From RYN-230 sp963770535 (GTDB lineage: Bacteria > Actinomycetota > Actinomycetes > Streptosporangiales > Streptosporangiaceae), in the NCBI GenBank assembly GCA_963770535.1, contig CAVYPZ010000003.1, forward strand, positions 2,666,001-2,730,000: a stretch of DNA of 64,000 bases. Reading direction: 5' to 3'. Both the position numbers and the translations under genes were made by a program. The notes beneath the pieces are model-generated. The model saw nothing but the letters and a program-made list of their open reading frames with translations. It did not search any database and had not been told where the DNA came from. Positions 54,931-64,000 of the stretch are shown one piece after another (position 1 is the first letter of the stretch; each line of letters starts with the position of its first letter).

Positions 54931-55727
54931 CCGGCGGATCGCCGGCCCGCAAGCCCCTGATCGCCGGCAACTGGAAGATGAACAACACGCACTTCGAGGG
55001 GCTGACGCTGGTCCAGAAGCTCGCCTTCACGCTCACCGACGCCGACTACGACGCCGCCGACGTGGTGGTGCTGCCGCCGTTCACCGCGCTGCGCAGCGTG
55101 CAGACCCTGGTGGCGGGGGACAAGCTGCGGATCGGCTACGGGGCCCAGGACCTGTCCCCGCACGACAAGGGCGCCTACACCGGTGACGTGTCCGGGCTGA
55201 TGCTGGCCAAGCTGGGCTGCAGCTGCGTGCTGGCCGGTCATTCCGAGCGCCGCCAGTACCATGACGAGGGCGACGCGCTGGTCAACGCCAAGGTGAAGGC
55301 GGGGCTGCGCGCCGGGATGACCCCGATCCTGTGCGTTGGCGAGCACCTGGAGGTCCGGCGGGCCGGCGGCCAGCTTGGCCACTGCACCGGCCAGCTCGAC
55401 GGCGGGCTCGCCGGCCTCTCACCGGAGCAGGTGGCGGGCCTGGTGGTAGCCTACGAGCCGGTCTGGGCCATCGGGACCGGGGAGGTGGCGTCGCCCGCGG
55501 ACGCGCAGGAGGTCTGCGGGGCGATCCGCGGGCGTGTTTCCTCCCGTCACGGCGCCGAGGCAGCCGCCAGTGTGCGTATCCTGTATGGCGGGTCGGTGAA
55601 GGCCGACAACATCGCTGCAATCATGACGCAGCCTGACATTGACGGTGCACTGGTCGGCGGCGCGAGCCTGGATGCCGGGGAGTTCGCCGCAATATGCCGG
55701 TACCGAAAGCTAGCAGTCAACGCCTGA
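54927..55727 (+). CDS. tpiA: Triosephosphate isomerase
   Basis: Interconverts dihydroxyacetone phosphate and glyceraldehyde-3-phosphate. The 266-residue TIM barrel has the Asn/Lys pair in IAGNWKMNNTH, the catalytic His in CVLAGHSERRQY, the catalytic Glu in VAYEPVWAIGTGEVASPADA and the phosphate loop ILYGGSVKADNI. Complete. Starts inside the pgk stop. secG follows after 78 bases. Confidence 0.97.
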   Translation: MTGGSPARKPLIAGNWKMNNTHFEGLTLVQKLAFTLTDADYDAADVVVLPPFTALRSVQTLVAGDKLRIGYGAQDLSPHDKGAYTGDVSGLMLAKLGCSCVLAGHSERRQYHDEGDALVNAKVKAGLRAGMTPILCVGEHLEVRRAGGQLGHCTGQLDGGLAGLSPEQVAGLVVAYEPVWAIGTGEVASPADAQEVCGAIRGRVSSRHGAEAAASVRILYGGSVKADNIAAIMTQPDIDGALVGGASLDAGEFAAICRYRKLAVNA

Positions 55728-55805
55728 CCAGCGGCAACCGTCCAGCGCGTACGCTGGTAACGATACGCAGGTCGCGGCAGGCACCCGGAGGGACGAGACA
55801 GGGCA

Positions 55806-56036
55806 GTGGTCATCGCAATCTCGGTCGTCCTCATCATCACCAGCCTGCTGATGATCCTGCTCGTGCTGCTGCACAAGGGCAAGGGCGGCGGCCTGTCGGA
55901 CCTATTCGGTGGCGGGGTCTCCTCTACGCTGGGATCATCGTCCGTAGTTGAGCGGAACCTGGACCGCCTCACGATTTTCACTGGCATCCTGTGGTTCCTG
56001 TGCATCATCGGGCTGGATCTTCTGCTGAACCACTGA
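55806..56036 (+). CDS. secG: Preprotein translocase subunit SecG
   Basis: A 76-residue membrane protein with two helices (VIAISVVLIITSLLMILLVL and IFTGILWFLCIIGLDLLL) around the conserved KGKGGGLSDLFGGG and LGSSSVVERNLDRLT loop. SecG assists SecYEG export. GTG 55806 after GGGAC-rich leader. Its place after tpiA is conserved in actinobacteria. Confidence 0.95.
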   Translation: MVIAISVVLIITSLLMILLVLLHKGKGGGLSDLFGGGVSSTLGSSSVVERNLDRLTIFTGILWFLCIIGLDLLLNH

Positions 56037-56093
56037 CGCGGGCACCCGGGGGTCGCCGGGCGGGCCAAGAGCGGACGTAGCAAGGGGTGAGCT

Positions 56094-56429
56094 GTGAGTA
56101 GTGGCAACGCGATCAGGGGAAGCCGGGTCGGGGCCGGCCCGATGGGCGAAGCGGAGCGTGGTGAGGCGGCGCCCAGGATCAGGATCTCCTTCTGGTGCTC
56201 GAACAAGCACGAGACCCGGCCCAGCTTCGCCTCTGACGCCGCGGTGCCCGAGACCTGGGACTGCCCCCGCTGCGGGTTTCCGGCCGGGCGCGACGAGAAC
56301 AACCCGCCTGGGCCACCGCACAGCGAGCCCTACAAGACCCACCTGGCGTACGTGAAGGAACGGCGCACGGATACGGACGGCGCCGCGATCCTGCGCGAGG
56401 CGCTGGACCGGCTCCGCAGGAACGCCTGA
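56094..56429 (+). CDS. rbpA: RNA polymerase-binding protein RbpA
   Basis: RbpA is an actinobacterial transcription factor that binds the principal sigma factor and promoter DNA and stabilises open complexes. The 111-residue product has the N-terminal GNAIRGSRVGAGPMGEAERG, the zinc-binding core FWCSNKHETRPSFASDAAVP and WDCPRCGFPAG, and the sigma-interacting helix ILREALDRLRRNA. GTG 56094 has AAGGGG about seven bases upstream. Only 57 bases separate it from secG, so the two may be cotranscribed. Confidence 0.96.
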   Translation: MSSGNAIRGSRVGAGPMGEAERGEAAPRIRISFWCSNKHETRPSFASDAAVPETWDCPRCGFPAGRDENNPPGPPHSEPYKTHLAYVKERRTDTDGAAILREALDRLRRNA

Positions 56430-56490
56430 CGCTCACCCGACGCCCTGGCCGCCGGTGACCGGCGCGCCAGGGCGTCAGTGCGTCAGCGTG

Positions 56491-57885
56491 TCAGTGCGCG
56501 AACGACTGCCGCTTGCCCGGCGGGGCCAGCGGCACGTGACTGCGCGGGTGCGCGGACAGGATCCGGACGTGCCGCTGGATGTCGCTGAACAGCAGGTCGG
56601 CGAGATCCTTGCTGAACCCGTTGCGGACCACGATCCGGAGCACCGAGACGTGCTCCAGGTTGGCGGGGAACGTGTAGGCGGGCACCAGCCAGCCACGGGT
56701 CCGCAGCCGCTCGGACAGGTCGAAGACGGTGAAGCCCGCCGAGTCGTCACGGATCCGGAACGCGAAGACCGGCAGGTCGCTGCCGTCGGACAGGAGCTCG
56801 AACGGCTCCATCGCGGCGATCTTGCCGGACAGGCGCATGGCCACGTCCTGGCAGGCCTGCTGGATCCGCTGGTAGCCCTCGAAGCCCAGGCGCAGGAAGT
56901 TGTAGTACTGGGCGGCGACGTTGGCTCCCGACCGGGAGAAGTTCAGCGCGAACGTGGGCATCTCCCCGCCCAGGTAGTTCACCCGGAAGACCAGGTCCTC
57001 GGGCAGCGCGTCGGGGGCACGCCAGACCACCCAGCCCACGCCCGGGTAGACCAGCCCGTACTTGTGCCCCGACGTGTTGATCGAGGCCACCCGGGGGAGC
57101 CGGAAATCCCAGGTCAGGTCGGGCTGGATGAACGGCGCCACGAAACCACCCGAGGCGGCGTCCACGTGGATCGGGACATCGGGGCCGCCGCTGGCCGCGA
57201 GCCGGTCCAGGTCGGCGCTGATCTCGCCGACCGGCTCGTAGCTCCCGTCCATGGTGGAGCCCAGGATCGCCACCACCCCGATCGTGTTCTCGTCGCACTG
57301 CGCGGCGGCCTGGGCGCCGCGCAGGTGCAGCCGGTCCGCCTCCATCGGCACCAGCCTCGGCTCCACCTCCCAGTAGCGGCAGAACTTCTCCCAGCAGACC
57401 TGGACGTTCGAGCCCATGACCAGGTTGGGCCGGGTAGCGTCGGCGCCGGCCGCGCGGCGGCGGGCCCGCCAGCGCCACAGCAGTGCCATCCCCCCGAGCA
57501 TGCAGGCCTCGCTGGAGCCGGTGGTGGAGCAGCCGGTCGCCGCCCCGTGCTCCGGCGCATGCCAGAGGCTGGCCAGGATGTTCACGCACCGCGCTTCCAG
57601 CTCCGCGGTCTGCGGGTACTCGTCTTTGTCGATCATGTTCTTGCTGAGGCATTCGGTCATCAGCTGCGTCGCCTGCGGCTCCATCCACGTGGTCACGAAC
57701 GTGGCCAGGTTGAGCCGGGCGTTGCCGTCCAGGGTCAGCTCGTCCCGCACGGCCTGGAGCGCCGTGTCGGGCAGCAGCCCATGCCGCGCGAGCCGGTGCC
57801 GGGGCACCGAGAAGTGCAGTTCGCGGACGTAGACCGGGTTGATCTCGACCTCGTCCTGCTGCTCGACTTGCCTGTGCAGTGCCAT
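56491..57885 (-). CDS. gadB: Glutamate decarboxylase
   Basis: A PLP enzyme of 464 residues that turns glutamate into gamma-aminobutyrate and consumes a proton. The N-terminal REINPVYVRE-like segment (EINPVYVRELHFSVPRHR), the GCSTTGSSEACMLGGMALLW motif, IHVDAASGGFVAPF and the PLP Lys in SINTSGHKYGLVYPGVGW are present. ATG 57885 has GAGGGAG five bases upstream on the minus strand. Convergent with rbpA and divergent from the DNA ligase gene. A GABA antiporter gene is not adjacent. Confidence 0.94.
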   Translation of the reverse strand: MALHRQVEQQDEVEINPVYVRELHFSVPRHRLARHGLLPDTALQAVRDELTLDGNARLNLATFVTTWMEPQATQLMTECLSKNMIDKDEYPQTAELEARCVNILASLWHAPEHGAATGCSTTGSSEACMLGGMALLWRWRARRRAAGADATRPNLVMGSNVQVCWEKFCRYWEVEPRLVPMEADRLHLRGAQAAAQCDENTIGVVAILGSTMDGSYEPVGEISADLDRLAASGGPDVPIHVDAASGGFVAPFIQPDLTWDFRLPRVASINTSGHKYGLVYPGVGWVVWRAPDALPEDLVFRVNYLGGEMPTFALNFSRSGANVAAQYYNFLRLGFEGYQRIQQACQDVAMRLSGKIAAMEPFELLSDGSDLPVFAFRIRDDSAGFTVFDLSERLRTRGWLVPAYTFPANLEHVSVLRIVVRNGFSKDLADLLFSDIQRHVRILSAHPRSHVPLAPPGKRQSFAH

Positions 57886-58092
57886 GCGGCTCCCTCGCTC
57901 GCCCGGTCGTCGCCGCTGGGGCGGCCTGCTGCGGGCCCGGCGGCTGCGGCCCAGGCTATCTGCGCGGGCGCGGCCCGGGCTGCCCATCGGCCGGGTCGGC
58001 TCCCGGCTGACCTGGCCGGATGATCCCGGCTGGCCTGGCCCGTTGATGTGGCCGGCCGCGCGGGCCCGCGTCCGGCCAGGCAGGATGGGGTC

Positions 58093-59184
58093 ATGCAGCT
58101 TCCCGTTAACCCGCCGGTCGCGCCGATGCTGGCCCGGCCGGTACCGCAGATACCCGAGGGCCCGTTCAGCTTCGAGCCCAAGTGGGATGGCTTCCGGTCG
58201 GTCGTCTTCCTCGACCGCGGCGAGGTGGAGATCGGCAGCCGCAACGAGCGCCCGATGACCCGGTACTTCCCGGAAGTGGCCGAGGCCCTCATCGCCAACC
58301 TGCCGTCCCGGTGCGTGGTGGACGGGGAGATCGTGATCCCTGACGCGTCCGGCCGCACACTGGACTTCGAGGCCCTGCTCCAGCGGATCCACCCGGCGGC
58401 CAGCCGCGTCACCCTCCTCGCCGGGCAGACCCCGGCGCACTTCGTCGCGTTCGACCTCCTGGCGCTGGACGACACCGATCTGTGCGGGCGGCCGTTCGCG
58501 GAGCGCCGGGCCGCCCTGGAGCAGGCCCTGGCCGGGGCCCGTGCCCCGGTGCACCTGACCCCCGCGACCACCGACCGCGGGCTGGCCGGGCAGTGGTTCG
58601 AGCAGTTCGAGGGGGCCGGGCTGGACGGGCTGATCGCCAAGCCGCTGGACGGCACGTACCAGCCGGACAAGCGGGTCATGTTCAAGATCAAGCATGAGCG
58701 CACCGCCGACTGCGTCGTCGCCGGGTACCGCCCGCACAAGAGCAGCCCCGAAGCGGTCGGCTCGCTGCTCCTCGGCCTGTACACCGACGCCGGCGACCTG
58801 GCCAGCGTGGGCGTGGTCGGCGCCTTCCCGATGGCCCGCCGCCGCGAGCTCTTCACTGAGCTGCAGCCCCTGGTCACCACGTTCGATGGTCATCCGTGGC
58901 GCTGGGGCGGTGCGGAACAGGCCGGGGCTGCCCCGGCGGCACGCAACCCGCGGTCCTCGGAGACGAGCCGCTGGAACGCCGGGAAGGACCTGTCTTTCGT
59001 GCCGCTGCGGCCAGAGCGGGTGGTGGAGGTCCGTTACGACCACATGGAGGGCCGCCGGTTCCGGCACACCACCCAGTTCGTCCGCTGGCGCCCGGACCGC
59101 GAGCCCCGCTCCTGCACGTACGGCCAGCTGGAGGAGCCGGTCAAGTACGACCTCGGCGAGATCCTGCGCGGCGCGGCCGGGTGA
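58093..59184 (+). CDS. ligC: ATP-dependent DNA ligase, LigC type
   Basis: The 363-residue enzyme has the adenylation domain with nucleotide-accepting Lys30 in FEPKWDGFRS, RNERPMTRYFPEVAEALIA, VVDGEIVIPD, and DGLIAKPLDGTYQPDKRVMF-to-KIKHERTADCV, and an OB-fold end (VRYDHMEGRRFRHTTQFVRW). LigC enzymes are non-essential actinobacterial ligases tied to base-excision or end-joining repair. ATG 58093 follows GGATGGGG; upstream frame is low-complexity. No Ku or Prim-Pol gene is in the window, so it may serve alone here. Confidence 0.92.
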   Translation: MQLPVNPPVAPMLARPVPQIPEGPFSFEPKWDGFRSVVFLDRGEVEIGSRNERPMTRYFPEVAEALIANLPSRCVVDGEIVIPDASGRTLDFEALLQRIHPAASRVTLLAGQTPAHFVAFDLLALDDTDLCGRPFAERRAALEQALAGARAPVHLTPATTDRGLAGQWFEQFEGAGLDGLIAKPLDGTYQPDKRVMFKIKHERTADCVVAGYRPHKSSPEAVGSLLLGLYTDAGDLASVGVVGAFPMARRRELFTELQPLVTTFDGHPWRWGGAEQAGAAPAARNPRSSETSRWNAGKDLSFVPLRPERVVEVRYDHMEGRRFRHTTQFVRWRPDREPRSCTYGQLEEPVKYDLGEILRGAAG

Positions 59185-59277
59185 CTCCGGCAGGCTGGCT
59201 CCTGGCGGGCTGGCTCCCGGCAGGCTGAGTCCGGGCGGGCGGGGGACCGGCCACGTGAGCGTTTCGTTGCGGAGAAT

Positions 59278-60089
59278 TTATCCGGGCCGTCCGCCGGGCT
59301 GCGCCTGCGGGCCGGCCCGCAGGTAACGGCACAGGAGGTAGTCCCCGTCGGCCAGGACGTGAGCGAGCGCCAGGCGGCCTGGCCGCGCGGGGCCGGGCCC
59401 GCCGGGGGCCAGTGCCGGGCCCTGGATGATCCGGCCGGCGGGACCCCCGGCCAGGACGGGGCTGATGGTCACGCACAGCTCATCGATCAGGCCTGCCACC
59501 GCGAGCTGGCCCAGCAGGTGCGGGCCGCCTTCGGCGAGCACCTCCCGGTAGCCCAGTCCGGCCAGCACGCTGACCGCGGCCGCGGCGGTCACCTCATGCT
59601 CGCCGCCGGTGATCACGTCGGCGTGCCGGGCCACCTCCGCCCGGCGGGCGGCGGGCGCGGACTCCGCGGTGATCACGATGGTGCGGGCCCCGGCCGGTGC
59701 CTCCGCCAGCAGCGGGCCCGCCGGGTCGAGGTCCAGCCGCCCGCTCAGCACGGCGATCGGCGGCGTGGCCGGGCGCCCCGCGCGCAGCCCCGCCCAGCGC
59801 TGCGCCACCCGGGCCGGGCGGTATGCCTCCGCCCGGGCCGTGCCCGCGCCGACCAGGATCACCCCGGCCAGCGCCCGGAGCAGGCCGAAGACCTCGCGGT
59901 CAGCGGGGCCGCCCAGGCCGCCGGACAGGCCGTCCACCGCTGCGGCACCATCCGCGCTCTCGATCATGCTGGCCCGGACCCAGGGCCAGCCCGGCCGGCG
60001 CTGCCCACGCCGGCCCGGGCCGGGTACGCGTAGAGCCCGGGCAGGTCCGGCGGCCCGTCCCCGGCCGGGCCGGGGTAGATCAGCCGCAC
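59278..60089 (-). pseudogene. RibD C-terminal-like pyrimidine reductase, N-terminus frameshifted
   Basis: The open part from ATG 59967 starts MIESADGAAAVDGLSGGLGG and contains ILVGAGTARAEAYRPARVAQ, VLAEGGPHLLGQLAVAGLID and the RibD/DHFR-fold end. Family members reduce a pyrimidine intermediate of riboflavin synthesis or act as DHFR-like reductases. Normal members have about 35 further N-terminal residues ending WVRASM. These exist upstream: GTG 60089 reads VRLIYPGPAGDGPPDLPGLY then AYPARAGVGSA, and the frame before 59967 reads RPGWPWVRAS. A one-base frameshift at about 59995-60010 separates them. GTG 60089 is 21 bases after the glgX stop, so the gene would end a glgX operon. Confidence 0.72.
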
Positions 60090-60110
60090 GGGGCCAGCCC
60101 CGCGGGAGGG

Positions 60111-62333
<2,223 letters not shown>

Positions 62334-62342
62334 CAGCCGACC

Positions 62343-64000
62343 TTACCCGCGTGCCGGCGTAGCCCGGCCCAGGACGCCGCCGGTGGCCAGTCCGTCCGGG
62401 AGTGTCCCGAAGGGGATCCCGGGCCCGGACAGATCCCCCGGCGCGAGCCGGGAAGCGCAGAATGCGTCCGCGACGGCGGCCGGGGCGTGCCGGACCAGCA
62501 GCGCCGCCTGCAGGGTGACGGTGATCGCGCCCGCCAGGCGGCGCGCCGCGACCTGCGCCCCGGCCCCGGGCCGGGTGGCCAGGTCCCGCAGCGACCGGCC
62601 CAGCCCGCGGACTGCCGCGTCCAGCCTGGCGTCCCCGCCCGCGGCCAGAGCCAGCTCGGCCGCCAGGGCGTCAGCCGCCCCCTCCTGCCTCTGGAGGGCG
62701 CGGAGGAGGTCCAGGGCGGTCACGTTGCCGGAGCCCTCCCAGATCGAGTTCAGCGGCGCCTCGCGGTACAGCCGGGGCATCCCGGACTCCTCCACATAGC
62801 CGTTGCCGCCCAGGCACTCCAGTGCCTCGGCGGCGTGCAGCGGCGCGCGCTTGCAGATCCAGTGCTTGGCGGCGGGCAGCGCGACCCGGAGCAGGGCTGC
62901 TTCCGCCGCGTCCCCGCAGGCCGCCCGGTCGGCCGCGCCCGCCAGGCGCAGCGCCAGCGTCGTCGCCGCCTCGGATTCCAGCACGAGGTCGGCCAGCACG
63001 GCGGCCATCAGCGGCTGGGAGATCAGGCTGGCCCCGAACGCCCGCCGGTACGTGGCATGGTGGACGGCCGTGACGCAGCCCAGCCGCATCCCCGCCGCGC
63101 TGCCCAGCACGCAGTCCAGCCGGGTCGCGCTGACCATCTCGATGATGGTGGGCACGCCCCGGCCGGCCTCGCCCACCTGCCAGGCCAGCGCCGCGTCGAA
63201 CTCCACCTCGGCCGACGCGTTCGACCGGTTGCCGAGTTTGTCCTTGAGGCGCTGCAGCGCGATGGCGTTGCGGGTCCCGTCGGGCCGCACCCGGGGGAGA
63301 AGGAAGCAGGTCAGCCCGGCCGGGGCCTGGGCCAGGACCAGGAAGACGTCGCTCATGGGCGCGGAGCAGAACCACTTGTGGCCGGTGAGCAGGTGGGCGC
63401 CGGGCCCGTCCGCGGGCACCGGCTCCGCCCGGGTCGTGTTCGCGCGAACATCCGAGCCGCCCTGCTTCTCGGTCATGGCCATGCCGGCCAGCAGGCCCGC
63501 CTTGCCCTCGGGTGGCCGCAGCCCGGGATCGTAGGTGCGGGCGGTGAGCAGCGGCGCGAACCGGCCTGCCAGGTCCGGCGCATGGCGCAGCGGCGGAACT
63601 GCCGCGTAGGTCATCGAGACCGGGCAGCCGTGCCCCGCCTCGGCCTGCGACCAGACCAGGAATCTGGCCGCCCGGGCGGCGTGGGCACCGGGGGAGTCGT
63701 CCGCCCAGGGCGCGGCGTGCAGCCCGTGGCCGACCGCGGTGCCCAGCAGGACATGCCAGGAGGGATGGAACTCGACCTCATCGATCCGGTGGCCCCGCGC
63801 GTCATGGGTACGCAGCACCGGCGGATGCTCGTTGGCCAGCCGGGCATGCTCGGCGGTCTCCGCGGAGCCCGCCAGCGTGCCAAGCTCGTGCAGGCTGGCC
63901 CCCGCCCAGCCCGCGCCCTCGCGGGCGGCCGCCGCCAGCAGCGCCGGGTCGTCTGCGACGTCGTAGCCGGCCAGCGGCGGGACCTGGTTCAGCACATCGT
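62343..64000 (-). CDS. AidB-like acyl-CoA dehydrogenase, 5' end outside the window
   Basis: At least 551 residues of an acyl-CoA dehydrogenase of the AidB type: NQVPPLAGYDV at the start, MAMTEKQGGSDVRANTTRAE (flavin side), GHKWFCSAPMSDVFLVLAQA, and LECLGGNGYVEESGMPRLYR with the C-terminal EAPLNSIWEGSGNVTALDLL. AidB proteins are alkylation-response flavoproteins linked to DNA protection. The frame remains open to the edge (DVLNQVPPL) and AidB normally starts a few residues before NQ, so the start codon is beyond 64000; GTG 63995 is possible. Confidence 0.9.
   Translation of the reverse strand, partial: DVLNQVPPLAGYDVADDPALLAAAAREGAGWAGASLHELGTLAGSAETAEHARLANEHPPVLRTHDARGHRIDEVEFHPSWHVLLGTAVGHGLHAAPWADDSPGAHAARAARFLVWSQAEAGHGCPVSMTYAAVPPLRHAPDLAGRFAPLLTARTYDPGLRPPEGKAGLLAGMAMTEKQGGSDVRANTTRAEPVPADGPGAHLLTGHKWFCSAPMSDVFLVLAQAPAGLTCFLLPRVRPDGTRNAIALQRLKDKLGNRSNASAEVEFDAALAWQVGEAGRGVPTIIEMVSATRLDCVLGSAAGMRLGCVTAVHHATYRRAFGASLISQPLMAAVLADLVLESEAATTLALRLAGAADRAACGDAAEAALLRVALPAAKHWICKRAPLHAAEALECLGGNGYVEESGMPRLYREAPLNSIWEGSGNVTALDLLRALQRQEGAADALAAELALAAGGDARLDAAVRGLGRSLRDLATRPGAGAQVAARRLAGAITVTLQAALLVRHAPAAVADAFCASRLAPGDLSGPGIPFGTLPDGLATGGVLGRATPARG

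Noticed and set aside
56455..58023. 522-residue plus-strand frame opposite gadB
   Set aside because: No motif, while the minus strand encodes a complete glutamate decarboxylase.
58093..59184. A full non-homologous end-joining locus
   Set aside because: Only the LigC-type ligase is here; no Ku or primase-polymerase gene lies in the window.

Overview
The window reads as chromosome of a very GC-rich actinobacterium, probably a filamentous or soil actinomycete. The evidence is the strong G/C bias at third codon positions, frequent GTG starts, whiA, rbpA and garA/ftsR homologues, ergothioneine genes, and gene orders (uvrC-rapZ-yvcK-whiA, gap-pgk-tpiA-secG, pgsA-like/garA/merR/bifunctional nuclease/merR/gcvP) that match other Actinobacteria such as Mycobacterium tuberculosis. 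I see no rRNA, tRNA, CRISPR array or insertion sequence. The genus cannot be fixed from this sequence alone.

Layout. 1-3000: start of a divergent aldehyde dehydrogenase, then a glutamine-synthetase-like enzyme and an amidohydrolase, which look like the two halves of a FluG protein. 3000-7540: MHYT membrane sensor, DMT-type transporter, FtsH protease. 7580-10034: a Trp-rich leader peptide with attenuator ahead of a fused anthranilate synthase trpE(G). 10048-11708: a DGPF-family protein with an ECF42-like sigma factor on the minus strand. A second, independent copy of this module lies at 32896-34648. 11848-18634: thyX, a flavohaemoglobin, a frameshifted tricorn protease and a decayed LuxR regulator. 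18797-23140: ccdA, a secreted GH53 galactanase, a small membrane protein divergent from a marR gene, and an MFS remnant. 23396-28958: ergothioneine operon egtABCD (egtC frameshifted) and a frameshifted phosphopantetheinyl transferase. 29084-32712: membrane protein, alpha/beta hydrolase, thiolase and a cysteine-free HesB-like protein.

34689-44437 is a conserved signalling and central-metabolism block: CDP-alcohol phosphatidyltransferase, mannose-1-phosphate guanylyltransferase, zinc-ribbon FHA protein (GarA-like), FtsR, bifunctional nuclease, MerR, then a glycine riboswitch and gcvP. 44562-50612 holds a ROK kinase and uvrC-rapZ-yvcK-whiA. 50693-56429 holds a Tat-exported phosphatase, gap-pgk-tpiA, secG and rbpA. 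The last part has gadB, a LigC-like DNA ligase, a frameshifted RibD-like reductase, glgX and a truncated AidB-like acyl-CoA dehydrogenase.

A recurring feature is single-base frameshifts, most of them in or beside short G/C runs, in accessory genes (tricorn, luxR, egtC, pptase, ribD-like, perhaps the glutamine-synthetase N-terminus), while every housekeeping gene is intact. Either indel errors or real gene decay could explain this. The most informative regulatory finds are the trp attenuator, the glycine riboswitch, several near-perfect DNA palindromes and the paired ECF42/DGPF modules.
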